Made by a program: the position numbers and the translations under genes. Below, piece after piece: positions 21,632 through 32,785 of a stretch of DNA of 64,000 nucleotides (its first letter is position 1; each line of letters begins with the position of its first letter). The DNA comes from Bedellia somnulentella (lineage: Eukaryota; Arthropoda; Insecta; Lepidoptera; Bedelliidae): assembly GCA_963576735.1 (NCBI GenBank), contig OY755187.1, forward strand, positions 14,260,001 through 14,324,000, written 5' to 3'. Under the pieces are notes generated by a model. That model was not told the DNA's origin. It did not search any database and saw nothing but the letters and a program-made list of their open reading frames with translations.

Positions 21632-21770
21632 GCTCAAACGCTCACGCCGTATGGGTGTGGCAGAGGTATTTATACTTTACGCTTAGTTTTCAGAGTACCA
21701 ATGTTTAGCTTGGAGAGTGTACTCATGTGATAGGGGGAAGGCCTATCGCTGTTCTTTTGCACGATTTCAT
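21632..21770 (+). repeat. family R relic
   Basis: CGCTCACGCCGTATGGGTGT, GGCAGAGGTATTTATACTTT, and ACTCATGTGATAGGGGGAAG GCCTATCGCTG: the 5' half of the unit at 13785-13990. Confidence 0.6.
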
Positions 21771-22106
21771 CTAGAGACTGTCGACGATATAGAGATATTT
21801 TTAATACTGCTCTACATAGCATACTGATAAACCTAATAAACACATAAACACTCGTGTGCACAAGTTCAACAGCACAAAAGGATGCCAATAAATTACCCTA
21901 AACATGATGTAACGCGATGAAATAACGGCGAACGGAAGTGGCTTTTCGTGTTACGCTTATATTTGAATAAAAGCCACCTGACATCCAGTCACGTGGTAAA
22001 TTGTGTCGTTTTTGTGATAAACTTTGCTGTTGTTGCTATAACTAATATGAGCATACTTAAAACAAAACACTAACTTTACAGTAATTTAAATCGCTAATTT
22101 CACAAT

Positions 22107-22913
22107 GGGTCTGGCAGGCTAAGGAAGGAGCAGTGGCCACTGTGAGATTTTTCGTTTTTTTTTACACGTTTGTTTGCTACCATTTAACTAGGCAACGCTC
22201 GAATTTACAGCCGGCTACCATGAATACTTTCCGAGATTTTATTTTGTAATGGAGGAGTTTCCTGCCCTTCTTCTCCTAACATATAAGTATCGCCCGCTAT
22301 CGCAAAAACTCAGTACCATCTATGTGATTACTATAACGTCTATATGTATATTATTAGGTGTTAGGAAAACAAACTTCACCATATGTCAGAAAATGACATT
22401 TGTTATTCTCTATGATTGTAAGAAGAAATAGAACTTATATTAACATTGTATGGATAATAATATATTTATGTTACATTATCAACATTAATAGATTTTTAGC
22501 GTAGACGCACCCAACCGAATGAAACATTTTTTGGTGTTCTGAAAGATATTAGTATTTTTGTTTTATATTATAATTTTCATGGGTGTGCCTTTCGAAGAAC
22601 CTGTCAAAAATAAATGTCAAGAAGTAAAACGTGTTTTTTTTCTGGAATTTTTTCAAGCAACCCTTTAGTAAATAATACACCAGATTATACTTTAACTCAA
22701 TGCACGTAGATACTAGTTGGTTTCAATATTCTGCCTATTATAGTTAAGGAGAAAATTGAAATAACGTCAGCAGATTTGACGTTTTTGTCAAAATCTCGGA
22801 AAGTATTCATGGTAGCCGGCTGTAAATTTAAGGGTTGCCTAGTAAAATGGTAGCAAATAAACGTGTAAAAATCGGAAAATATCACACTGCTCCTTCCTTG
22901 GCCTGCCAGACCC
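22107..22913. mobile_element. non-autonomous DNA transposon with ~130-bp inverted arms
   Basis: The left arm 22107-~22240 and right arm ~22790-22913 are inverted copies with small indels, starting GGGTCTGGCAGGC(T/C)AAGGAA and sharing TTTACAGCCGGCTACCATGA. The ~550-bp AT-rich interior has no transposase. I could not match a target duplication at the arm ends, so the superfamily is open. Within the left arm, CAGTGGCCACTG is a palindrome absent from the right arm. Confidence 0.7.
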
Positions 22914-23067
22914 TTTTATCCGTCTCTCCACTGTTATTATAATTGTCGTATAAGATTCATTTTTCTTTACAAGTAGCAATATATTTCAAAATCCCCTTGT
23001 CATTGTGACGGTTATGCAATGTAATATCAATGCCACTAGCTCTAAATAATATAATATAATTCACTGG

Positions 23068-23312
23068 GTGTTTAGTGTCTGCTTAGAATAGCACTTCTCT
23101 ATTTATACCCGTTGGTGGCCTTAAGAGGCAACTAAGGGTATTGGGGCTTTTTAAATGATTTTTGGACGGTGCGGTTGGAGACCCATCGTCAACAACCTTT
23201 ATATTAAAATCTTCTCCTCCATCAACTTTCATAAGTGACTTAAGTTATATTTTTTTTCGAAATTCCGGCTACGGATAGTATATGTATACATACATGTATG
23301 TACTAGCTCTAA
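23068..23312 (+). mobile_element. S1 SINE copy, diverged
   Basis: Starts GTGTTTAGTGTCTGCTTAGA and includes GACGGTGCGGTTGGAGACCC and the tail GTATATGTATACATACATGT. The 3' half is decayed, with a T-run insertion. Confidence 0.7.
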
Positions 23313-23486
23313 AGTGGTTTGTGATGGATCCATTCTTATGATCAAGTACAGACTTGGTGTTTTCTTTTACATTAGCTTCCTTGTATGCATAATATATTTT
23401 TTTATCACGTTGTGTGATTGGTTTTATGTGATGGATAATTTAGTTTAATTATGTCAAACTAGCGTTTGGTTTGGTCGCATAGAAAA

Positions 23487-23665
23487 TCCATACTAATATT
23501 ATAAATCGGAAAGTGAGTTTGTTTGTTTGTTTATTTGTTCCGCTTTCACACCGTAACTACTGAACCGATTGCTTTGAAAATTTGCAAACGTATAGTTAGA
23601 AGTTCAAATTAAATAATAGGGTACTTTTTATCACTGATCACTGAAAAAAATATATTCCTTAGGGA
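23487..23665 (+). mobile_element. Helitron 5'-end fragment
   Basis: Begins TCCATACTAATATTATAAAT followed by GTTTGTTTGTTTGTTT and CGCTTTCACACCGTAACTAC TGAACCGATT, the familiar 5' region of a second lepidopteran Helitron group. No 3' end was found; it is cut before the S1 at 23773. Confidence 0.6.
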
Positions 23666-23772
23666 AAACCAAAACATTGTTGGCTTGCTGGATGAATGGG
23701 AGATGGCGCTGTGTGTTATTTAAAACAAGGTAATATATTGCAAACGAATATAAACATGTAAATTAAAATACA

Positions 23773-23943
23773 CTTTTGGAAAGTTGAGTGGGGAAAAGAT
23801 GCTTCTACAAAGGTTGTTGGTGATGGGTCTCCAACCGTATCGCCCAAAAATCCCTTAAAAGCCCCAATACTGTGCGTCGCCTCTTACGTACACTCACCGG
23901 AAGAAATGGGGTAGTGCTATTCTAAGCTGACACTACACGGCGT
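23773..23943 (-). mobile_element. S1 SINE, 3' end missing
   Basis: Minus-strand S1 from ACTTTTGGAAAGTTGAGTGG to GCTGACACTACACGGC at the right (the 5' end, complement of GCCGTGTAGTG). The TATG tail is absent. It is the subtype with TACGTACACTCACCGG. Confidence 0.75.
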
Positions 23944-24218
23944 CAACATTACAATTAAAACAACTATTACAAAACTAAACCCATGTTATAACACGCGATT
24001 GAAGATCCAAAAATGCATAGTTACTATCCGTACTAGAACGAACATAATAACTCGAACATAGAAACTTGGTACTCAATGATTTGTTTCATGATTCTTATCA
24101 TATATTTTATGAAACTAAGGGGTTTGAATAGTAAATGAAAGTTAGTATGGAGATTTTTGTCATTTCTGTATTAAGAAACTTGAAACTTGATGTGATTGAC
24201 TGTCATAACCACTACTTA

Positions 24219-24752
24219 CAAACTTTTCTTGGCCGGTTAGAGCGTCGCTGTCATCGATATTAGTATTGCCAGTAAATAAAACCTAACCATTATAAGGGGA
24301 ATCGTTTTAAATTATATAGGCTAATATTAATTTAATTTATTATTTTAACATATAAGACTCAAAAGTTCATCACGTGACATTGGTACAACTTAGCCATGTG
24401 GATTTCTTCACGATGTTTTCCTTCATCGTGAACAACCATGATAAATTAATGAAATAAGTTCGTTCTTAATACGATAATTTTAGCAAAATAAATAATAATT
24501 TACATATTTTTTTATATTGAATACTTGAAAGAAAAGCGTTTATAAATAAGCAAAGAAACATTACAACACATTATAATTAATTGTGTTTAAAAAATAGTGT
24601 ATTAAAAAAATATTAAAAAGAAAATGATAATTTATTATATACGTAGGTCACACTATAAATTTTTATTACGTAGAGGGCTAACTGACAATGACAATATGAA
24701 TTTCAAAATGGCGATAGTAGTACCAATTCTGCTGTCGGCCAAGAAAAGTTTG
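24219..24752. mobile_element. Tc1/mariner-type MITE nested in Helitron H1
   Basis: A 534-bp insert flanked by TA (24217-24218, 24753-24754), with 17-bp perfect inverted ends CAAACTTTTCTTGGCCG. When it is removed, the flanks align with H1 copy 1. The interior is non-coding and holds a family R word at 24364-24425 (CATCACGTGACATTGGTACA ACTTAGCCATGTGG). Confidence 0.8.
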
Positions 24753-24807
24753 TAGATCTGTACAAAAGGAATTAATGAAATGCATCCATCAATCATTCAT
24801 GAGTTTA

Positions 24808-24965
24808 AACTAACAGCCATAAATCCCAAAAAAGGTAGCCATAGCTTCGGAGATAATAATTCTTTCCACTTTTGGAAGTTGAATGGAGAAAAGGTAGTCA
24901 AATAAAGGATTTTTGTGATGGGTCTCCAACTGCATAGCCAAACAATCACTAAAAAATTCTCAATG
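24808..24965 (-). mobile_element. truncated S1 SINE inside Helitron H1 copy 2
   Basis: Minus-strand S1: CCATAAATCCCAAAAAAGGT at the tail end and GGGTCTCCAACTGCATAGCC internally. It stops at the same 5' truncation point as the fragment in copy 1. Confidence 0.7.
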
Positions 24966-25086
24966 TCCTTTATATCCTTTACATCACCCAAAAAACAAGT
25001 CGTTGAGATAGTGTTTTGGTATTTTGGATGTAAACTGGATGCAAAAAATGTAGTCCACGCGGACGTAGTCGCGGGCGAAAAGCTAG

Positions 25087-25600
25087 TATTTTATAAAGTA
25101 AGAATATGTCTAACCCAAAATTGTACACAGCATATTTTGAAAAACGTGTAAAGAGTTTCTTTGTTGCTTCTTCTAGTTCTTGACGTTTAAAAAAAAATAA
25201 TTGACTTTTTGTTCCTTTCATTTGTTTTTGCAGCTTTAATGCCGCTTTGGAAATTAAATATGAAAACTATTTAAGATTTCATTACAGCAGCCACATGTAA
25301 CATTACATTACACAACCAAAAACTAATGATAGCACAACAAATAAATCACAACATGCAAATCGAAATATTACAAGCAAAATTTTATGAATTTGAAATTGGA
25401 ATTTCAAACCAAACCGAATTCACTGTCACTGTTTGAGTTCACTGTCACCACAGGTCAGTACGTCAAAACACAAATATCATATACGAACCTAATAGTATTA
25501 AACTGTTTTAGAGAGACCAGTTAGACCTCTCTAATCAACAATTTACTTTGAATTGCGAATGAGACACTTGGGAGTCTGGTGTTATAAACCCCTTTTTTAA
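25087..25600. other. AT-rich, nothing recognised
   Basis: AT-rich DNA with no feature I can support. CACTGTCACTG-type words near 25421-25445 are short and not diagnostic. Confidence 0.4.
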
Positions 25601-25836
25601 TATATACATACATACATATACTCACGGCTATATTTCCCTAGCAGGGGTAGCCAGAGCTAAGGAATTAGAAATTCCTCAGCCGCTTTTGGAAGTTGAGTGG
25701 GGAAAATATGGTAAAAATAAAGGTTTTTAGTGATGGGTCTCCAACCGCATCGCCCAAAAATCCAATATAAAGCCCCGATACCCTTAGTGGGAAGAAAGGG
25801 GTAGCGACATTCTAAGCCGGCACTACACGGCAATTT
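25601..25836 (-). mobile_element. S1 SINE, nearly full length
   Basis: From ACATACATACATATACTCAC to GGCACTACACGGCAATT. A segment of the GTAAGAGGCGAC region is deleted. Confidence 0.85.
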
Positions 25837-25849
25837 TATATATAACCCG

Positions 25850-25902
25850 TTTTTCCCTTTCCGGGGTTTAAAGCCTTGAGTATATGTATACAAAGGTATG
25901 TA
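25850..25902 (+). mobile_element. S1 SINE 3' tail fragment
   Basis: GGGGTTTAAAGCCTTGAGTA followed by TATGTATACAAAGGTATG: a plus-strand S1 tail lying head-to-head with the preceding copy. Confidence 0.55.
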
Positions 25903-26937
25903 TTTGTTTGCATAAAAGTTACCCGACAGTGTGTATACGTCGTAATTGTATCGCTGTTGTGATACACTCTGCTGTTGCTGCCGCAAGTAATAGATTTAAA
26001 ATGTTAAGGTACACTTTGTGAGCTCAGTTGGTTAACTAAAAATAATGTATTCTCGTCAAATCAGCTGAACTTGAGTGTACATAAAATAAGAGTTATGCTC
26101 AGATGATACTTTTATACCCATGTAAATGTCCTAACCTGGTTTCTAAACACCTACCGTAATTGCTAACTTAACAAATGCTTCAAAATCAGTCAAGCCGCTT
26201 TAAAGTGTTGGCTAACGACGGCTCTTCGTTTTCATACATGAAACGAGAAACATAGAATGTTAATTTACGATGTTATATTTAGCAAATTTCTTTAACAATT
26301 TTTAAATTTAAAAATAGGATTATTTGCTCTAAGTATAAATAATAATACTAACTATCTATGTAGAGCGCTAGTGAACTTTGTGTGAATTAACGTTAATGCA
26401 ATTAGCGTAATGGAGTCTTTTTAAAAAAATGAATTTTGTACGAACGAGTCTTGTATAAATATCGTTTTATTTAATTGCAGCAGTCGCTATACTGTGATAT
26501 GTACTAATTTAATGTTCGGCCCAATAGAGTTGCGCATTTGTCGGGACTTCGTCGTTTCATTTACAACTGTTTGTAATTTCAGTTCTCTCTGATATTTCGT
26601 ACTAACATACAGAAAATATTTTATATCAGTTTAATTGAAATAAAGTATGCAATATCTTCTTCCGCTGTTCTTCGCCAAAACAAGTTGTTAGTTGTAGAAA
26701 GCGGGTTTGTTTTCACTGAACTCAGACTGCTATTCATCTGCTTTCATATCAATGTTCAAAAACAATTCAAAAGAATAGAAGTTCATTAATTTGCGAATGA
26801 ATCTAAAAGAGCTGTTTACCTTAACCAGGGTACAAATGTGGTTACCTAATATTTATTTGTTGGAATAGACTAGAGATATTCTATACTCTGAACGTTGTAG
26901 GCAGGTACATATGTCACTCACTGCTTGGTGAGATCAC
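25903..26937. other. no gene seen
   Basis: AT-rich DNA without a recognisable element. Confidence 0.4.
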
Positions 26938-27275
26938 ACACACATACATATACTCACGTCATTTGTTCCCATTGGGATAGACAGAGACTATCGATTGCTA
27001 CTTTGTACGATCCTGGCAAACCTCTCGAGTTTCACGCACTTACATAAATCTTTTAATACAAGCCCTTTTATTCTGCAGACTTCGGACGCTCGTCACTTAA
27101 ACCGAACTCTCTATTTGATCCATATGTGTCCTCCGTGGTCGTTTTCTTCTGTTCTTTCATTACCATCCACATTGGCTCTATGTATCCCTTTTACGAATTA
27201 TCTTTCATCCATCCTTTCTATGTGTTTAAACCATCTTCACCTCCCCTTTTTTCTATCTTAAACAAATACTCCTTA
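26938..27275 (-). mobile_element. LINE-A 3' end, longest copy
   Basis: Minus strand. The complement shows the terminal coding blocks (GLNT.KGWMKD, a .YIEPMW block, VRSLQNKRACIK, VRETREVCQDRTK, with stops), then GGGAACAAATGACGTGAGTA and TATGTATGTGTGTG as the tail. This tail matches that of S1 (GGGATTTATAGCCGTGAGTA). No intact frame. Confidence 0.7.
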
Positions 27276-27699
27276 AGAATAAAAGTTGCGCCTATCCTAT
27301 ATTTTGCGGTATCCTTGTCGCTTAACTAGAACGTGAGAAAGGTTATAAAACAATGTCAGATCGCAGTGATGTGTGGAACGCATATATCAGCGGGGTCGCT
27401 CGTTAGAGCAATTTATAACCTAACATGCCATTCAATTTGCAGCCTTTATATGGCACCCTTTCAATCAATCATCTATAGCTGTTAGATTGAAACTCGTTAG
27501 ATATTCCGTGATATCTGTGATAAAGTTTTTTTTTGTGAGCGGCAACATACGATACTCAATCCAGATGAAATTTCAATGTAGTTAGAAGAAACGATATGAA
27601 CAATTACACCGAATACACTCAAAATATGTGGACTTAGTTTTGTGCAGCAAGGAAGCTTGGCATTAGTAGCATACTAAACTGTGCCTTACTTAGCAAGAT
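27276..27699. other. no gene seen
   Basis: AT-rich DNA without a recognisable element. Confidence 0.4.
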
Positions 27700-27710
27700 A
27701 TGTTAATATT

Positions 27711-27935
27711 ACATACATACATATACTCACGTCTGTAAATCCCATGAAGGGGTAGCCAGAGCTAGGGAATTAGAAATTCCTCAGCCACTTTTGGAAGATG
27801 GTGAAATAAAGGTTTTCGGTGATGGGTCTCCAACCGCATCGCCCAAAAATCCCTTAAAAGCCCCAATACCGTTAGTCGCCTCTTACGTACACCCACCGGA
27901 AGAAATGGGGTAGTGCTATTCTAAGTACACAGCAA
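27711..27935 (-). mobile_element. S1 SINE with 11-bp target duplication
   Basis: Flanked by ATGTTAATATT on both sides (27700-27710, 27936-27946), the mark of target-primed insertion. It is 5'-truncated at GCTATTCTAAG. Confidence 0.9.
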
Positions 27936-27957
27936 ATGTTAATATTGTATATATAAA

Positions 27958-28020
27958 ATTATATTTCCTATCTTCCCCTCCATCAACTTGTAAAGTGGCT
28001 GAGGCATTCCCCATACAAAA
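27958..28020 (+). mobile_element. S1 fragment, low confidence
   Basis: CTATCTTCCCCTCCATCAAC then AAAGTGGCTGAGGCATT resembles the middle of S1 on the plus strand. Confidence 0.35.
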
Positions 28021-28161
28021 AGAATTTAAAGCTCTAGAATTTCTATCCATTTGTTTCCGGCTGTTTACGTTGTATTTTTGGCTACTTTGCCCACTCATTA
28101 GGAACAACAATCGCTGTTTTTTCTAATACTTATATATTGTTATTCTGTGTGCTATTTGAAT

Positions 28162-28203
28162 TTTGTTTAATAGACCTTTTCTTTTCTTTCAGGTAAGCAT
28201 CGA
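28162..28203 (+). promoter_or_regulatory. candidate recursive splice site (ratchet point) 1
   Basis: CCTTTTCTTTTCTTTCAG is joined directly to GTAAGCATCG, with AG at 28191-28192 and GT at 28193-28194. This is a strong 3' splice site (16-nt pyrimidine tract, CAG) abutting a strong 5' splice site, the zero-length exon form used for stepwise removal of long introns in insects. A branch-like TTTAATA lies just upstream. The same arrangement recurs at 47378. Function is inferred. Confidence 0.6.
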
Positions 28204-29127
28204 GCGAGCCATATTGAGAAACAGATATAAACCCTCGCCATCGATACGTAGTTTGTATAATCCTGACAAAATTGTATCGATTTTTGTAACTTTTATCATA
28301 ACAAATCCTTAATTAAATACTGTGACTAGTTTGAGTCCTTCTACTATAGTTAAGTACTTCTCCAAGCTTGATTTTTGTTTCGGTCAGCTTGTACTGTATT
28401 TATTGGGCCAAACCATACAAAATATAATTTAAATCATATTTAAATACATCTACTTCAGTAAGATATTCCTAATGATTCCTCAATATTCTGTTCAGGCTTA
28501 AATTCTCAACGTGAATCCAATTTTATGAAAAATGCCTATTATAAAAGATAACATGGATATTGCTTTCTAGGTCGTAAATTGTACATCGTTTCCGGTCGGA
28601 TGGAATAATAATTTTATTACGACTCGGTTTGATTTATCTTGCAAACACTTTGACTAATAAATAGTACTATTATTTCACGAAGCGACAGCTTTTAACTGGA
28701 TACAAATGCATTTTAGCTTATGTGTGTAAGCGTCGAAGTACTAAGTTCTGCGCGCTAACATACACATACACCGTTAAAAACGTGTATAGCGCGCACTGCT
28801 TTGAGAGATAAAGTACCATACAGTTTTTCATAAAATATAATTTAATACATCGGAAAAGTTGATTACAACTAACACGAGGTAATACCAAATAAGTTGTAGA
28901 CGTGATAGCATTGTAAAATTTGGTTTTTTGGTATTAGGCTTCCGAAGGCTTTCTTATTAATATCAATATAATAATACACATAATATTAATATTGTCGCTC
29001 TTTAACGGCGACATATCCATTAAGACGCAGATTACGCACATTGTAACCGCAATATTTATATGTACATGACCTTTCCTTCGAAAGTGACCACTCATGTGAA
29101 GTAGGATCCCGTAACATTGATTTAGGC
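28204..29127. other. no gene seen
   Basis: AT-rich. A GCGCGC-bearing inverted word pair is near 28750-28795 (TTCTGCGCGCTAAC and TAGCGCGCACTG). Unassigned. Confidence 0.4.
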
Positions 29128-29200
29128 CTGTTTCAGAGTTTGAACTTCCGCCTCTTACATTAAAAGCGTTGGTCTTCCCACTGAGCTATTAAGGTTGCCA
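29128..29200 (-). mobile_element. tRNA-derived SINE relic or tRNA pseudogene
   Basis: Minus strand: A box TAGCTCAGTGGGAAGACC and B-box-like GGAAGTTCAAACTC at the correct spacing. Same A box as 1085-1180. B box substitutions argue against a functional tRNA. Confidence 0.5.
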
Positions 29201-29545
29201 TGTCAATGACTTTGTAAAGTTATTGTGACGATATTGCAATGTACGAAATTTGGCTTATTTAAAACGTTTGTATAACACAAGAACATCTGATATTTTATTT
29301 ACTACAGATAATATGTAAACAGAATAAAAAGTTTAAATATAATAAAAGTTTATTCTGAGAACGGCATCTAATGCCTGGTTTGTAGAGGTGGTTGTCAACG
29401 GTAGAAATTTAATTAAGGAATCTCCTACCGAGCCTTGGCTGCCCGAGATTACGTTATTTACGCAATTTGTAATACAAAACAACACAGACTTTTGTCTGCT
29501 TTAGTATGATAAGTATTTTATTCAAATATTATTAAATTGTTTGCT
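29201..29545. other. AT-rich, nothing recognised
   Basis: AT-rich DNA with no feature I can support. Confidence 0.4.
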
Positions 29546-29780
29546 GTATAGAGTCAGCTTGAAATATCACTGCCCCCTTTCTGATGGTTTTTGTAAGTGA
29601 AGACTCAGAGTGTGAAGGCTTTTTAGTGATTTTGGGCGATACGGTTAGGTTACACATCACCAACAACCTTTATTTTACTATACTTTCCACACTTAATTTC
29701 CGAACGTGGCTGAGGAACTTTCTTTTCTAAAGCTCTGGTTGTCCCTTCTTGGGATTTACAGCTGTATGTATGTGTATATT
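29546..29780 (+). mobile_element. S1 SINE, old copy
   Basis: GGGCGATACGGTTAGGTTAC, ACGTGGCTGAGGAACTTTC and the tail GGGATTTACAGCTGTATGTA TGTG. Diverged, 5' end eroded. Confidence 0.7.
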
Positions 29781-29881
29781 TGGTTTTTTGATAGTGCACA
29801 AAAACATTAAGATAAATAAATAGGTAGAAGTAACTTGGAGCCATAGCCATTAACTTTTTCTTCATCAATTAGTAACTTTTA

Positions 29882-31192
29882 CATTCTGTGTACTAAGTAT
29901 CGGGAATTTGTCAATAAAACAAAAAATACAAATTATTCATCTAATTTTATTTTATCGCCTTCAAAGTAGGCCCCATCGCTTGCAATACAACATCTCCACC
30001 GCTTCACCCAGTCTTCCATACATTTTTCATAGGCTATTTGCGGTATGGCCTTTAGCTCATTCAGCGAATTTTCTTTTATGGCTTCTATCGACTCAAAACG
30101 TTTTCCTCGAAGTGGTAATTTTAACTTGGGAAATAAAAAAAAGTCAGACGGAGCCATATCAGGTGAATACGGTGCTTGGTCGAGAACTTTTGTTGAATTT
30201 TTTCGCTAAAAACTCTTTCACTATAATGGCTGTGTGTGATGGGGCATTATCATCCATGAGTTGTGTTGCCACAAATCTGGACGTTTTCGGCGGATACTCT
30301 CACGCATATGCTTCATGACGCCTAAATAATATTCTTTATTCACTGTTTCTCCCTCTGGAAGGAATTCGGAGTGAACCACACCACGGTAGTCAAAAAAAAA
30401 CTGTCAGCATCACCTTGATTTTAGAGCGACTTTGCCGCGGTTTTTTGGGTTTCGGCTCGTTTTCGAGACGCCATTCTGAAGACTGTTGGCTTGTTTGCAT
30501 GTCGTACTCATAAACCCATGTCTCGTCGCCAGTTATTATACGTTTCATAAAGGTCGGATCCGTAGAAGCTCGGGAAACCGAGTCTTCAGCGACATGCTTT
30601 CGCTGCGCTTTTTGAACAAAATTGAGCTCCTTTGGAACTAGTTGAGCGGCGACGCGTTTCATGCCTAAAATGTCAATGAGAATGTTGTGGACGGACTTAA
30701 AAGATATGTTCACCTCACAAGCCAACTCTCTCAGACTCATACGTCAATTTTCGAGCACTAGCTTCTTGATTCTGTCGATGTTTTCTTTGGTCGTAGCGGT
30801 TGAAGGTCTACCAGAACGAGGCAAGTCTACTACTACTTCTCGGCCTTCTTTAAAAGCCTTATACCATTCATAAGCCCTTGTTTTCGATATAAACGATTCG
30901 CCGTAGGTATTTCGCAACATTTTTAGTGATTCACCACATGAAATATCATTCGAAACACAAAATTTAAGGCACACTCTTTGTCCAACAATATTTTCCATTG
31001 TAAAAATCGCCGAGGACTCAAAACTATGACCAACAAAAAATGTAGTTTAAAACAAATTAAATGACAGGTCCCGCTCAAATTTTGCGCGCTAAATCAGTAC
31101 AGTGCTACCAACATGCAGTAAAAAAATTTGAACGACCTCTTTTACGCGGGTCTTTTTATTGACATATTCCCGATACTTTTTACACAGAGTAG
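29882..31192 (-). mobile_element. mariner element, family 2, copy B (defective)
   Basis: A 1311-bp element with TA at 29880-29881 and 31193-31194. It has the same imperfect ends as copy A (AGTATCGGGAAT core) and high overall identity to it, same orientation, 11.8 kb away. It is inserted in unrelated flanking DNA, so the two copies transposed separately. Confidence 0.9.
29933..30998 (-). pseudogene. mariner transposase pseudogene, copy B
   Basis: Start ATG at 30998, original stop at 29933-29935. Breaks relative to copy A: AGA to TGA stop at codon 85 (30744-30746); a run of nine A instead of eight at 30392-30400 (frameshift); a 10-bp deletion at 30253/30254 that removes part of the HHDN catalytic motif; and one extra T near 30200. 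The C-terminal part, including the APSDF motif lost in copy A, is intact in its own frame. Confidence 0.9.
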
Positions 31193-31194
31193 TA

Positions 31195-31857
31195 CTTTAA
31201 ATAAAACTTTCTATCTTTCTCCATATTACTTATAATTGGTATCCTCTCACTAGGATATCAGAAACCACCAGGAGCTACAATATTACAAACGAGCATTCAT
31301 TTCGGAACAGCGACTTAGATCCCCGGAGGCGTCATAGGTTTTGTTAACGTTAATTAAAAGTTGGCGGTCGTTTGTTAGCTATCCTACTTATGTTTGATCG
31401 CCTGGTAAATATGTTTCGCTTTGGAGTTTTTGCTTAAGTGATTTAAAATGCTTTTTAAGTTTTAAAGTTAACTAATTTCTATATGAAATTAATTATGTTG
31501 GTACAAGCACAGTAGTATCAGATGGTACTCTTTTAAATATTAAAATAAGTACCTACATTATTTTAAAATAATATATATGTTTTACCATTCGGTAGCCAAA
31601 ACGTTTTTTTGACAAAATTCTCTAATGTTTCTAAATGTTGGCTACGTGATTATCTTCTAATGATTAATATTCACATTTGCTTTATTTATCTCTTTTACCA
31701 ATTCACTCTCATGCATCCTCTAATATTCTCTTTTCTTTATTTTTACGATAGCATCTGACACATAATCTAAAGTTAAATAATAATAAAATGTTTGCTGTTC
31801 TGTTACGTAACTTGCATATTTAATTTTGTCAACATATTATATTTTAATTTGAATGTT
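31195..31857. other. AT-rich, nothing recognised
   Basis: AT-rich DNA with no feature I can support. Confidence 0.4.
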
Positions 31858-31905
31858 TTTGTTCATAAAAACCTCATGTGGGGATTATTAATATTATATT
31901 TTAAT
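31858..31905 (-). mobile_element. SINE tail relic
   Basis: GTTCATAAAAACCTCATGTG GGGATTATTAATA is the complement of the tail (AATAATCCCCACATGAGG) seen at 15856 and 19840. Confidence 0.5.
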
Positions 31906-32461
31906 TTAATTGTACTACTGTTAAATCTATAAGCAGTTATATCAAAGTTACAAACATACAAAAATATTTGTGAATATCTTCCAGGAAAAACCAATTAACG
32001 CCAATATTCACAATGGGCATAAATATTATTAAACTTCCACAATCAACACATATAAATTATATACTATGTCTAGGACCCAGCCTTCGTCGATTTGACGATA
32101 GTAAGTAAAACAGATTATTGCGATACGATACAAATACAGTTTAAATTCATTGTTTCTCTATAGAATGCTCAACAACCTAAGGTCGATAGCCACTCAAATC
32201 AGAATAAAAGTAAGAGGGAGGGAAAGAAAAGCATTTCTCGAGAGGTTTGTCTTCTGACAATAAGGATGTCAAGCTTCTTGAATGTTGTTTGTTTTGCTGT
32301 TCTTGTATCAATATAATATGACGTCGGGCGTCTTACACTTGCAGGTAGACATTTACCGTTTCTGGTTCTGTAAGACAAAGGAGAACATGTTGTTTAATAT
32401 AAAGATGGAAATGTTGCTCTTGACTTTTTGAATTAATCTAAATTTAAGATACCAGACTGAA
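31906..32461. other. nothing recognised
   Basis: AT-rich DNA with no feature I can support. Confidence 0.4.
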
Positions 32462-32785
32462 GACTGCCTCCGTGGTCTCGCGGTTAAGCGCTTAGTTTCA
32501 AGTACGGAGGTCTCGGGTTCGATTCCCGGGGGGTGGTAACCTTACAAATTCAATTTGTAAGATTTAACCCAGTCTGGAAGGATATTGCAAACTTGAATCA
32601 TCTGATTATCCGAAAATTAAGATGATTCCGTGCTTCGGAGGTCACGTTAAGCCGTTGGTCCCGGCTTCTATCACGATAGTAGTCGTTAGTCTGCCAACCC
32701 GCAATTGGCCAGCTTGGTGGACTATGGCCAAATCGCCCTATATAGGGTAGGCTCGAGCTTATATATATGGGCTGTTAGGAGAAGA
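32462..32785 (+). mobile_element. tRNA-derived SINE, full-length type
   Basis: Head ACTGCCTCCGTGGTCTCGCG GTTAAGCG (A box) and GGGTTCGATTCCCGGG (B box). Then the body words AACCCAGTCTGGAAGG, TTATCCGAAAATTAAGATGA, TTCCGTGCTTCGGAGG, CACGTTAAGCCGTTGGTCCC, and the end TATATGGGCTGTTAGGA. This follows a SINE family I know to be abundant in moths and butterflies. It is transcribed by RNA polymerase III and depends on a LINE for movement. Confidence 0.85.

Larger units (their letters stand above)
23945..25086 (+). mobile_element. Helitron H1, copy 2 (5' end lost)
   Basis: Plus-strand 3' end GACGTAGTCGCGGGCGAAAA GCTAG at 25086, followed by T. Upstream it follows the complement of copy 1 through the truncated S1 fragment and the extra segment (AAGAATCATGAAACA-type words near 24090). 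The TC..CTATACT 5' end is missing. A Tc1/mariner-type MITE (24219-24752) is inserted within it. Confidence 0.75.

Noticed and set aside
32462..32540. Functional tRNA gene at the SINE head
   Set aside because: A and B boxes are good, but the body that follows is a known type of lepidopteran SINE and the acceptor ends do not pair.
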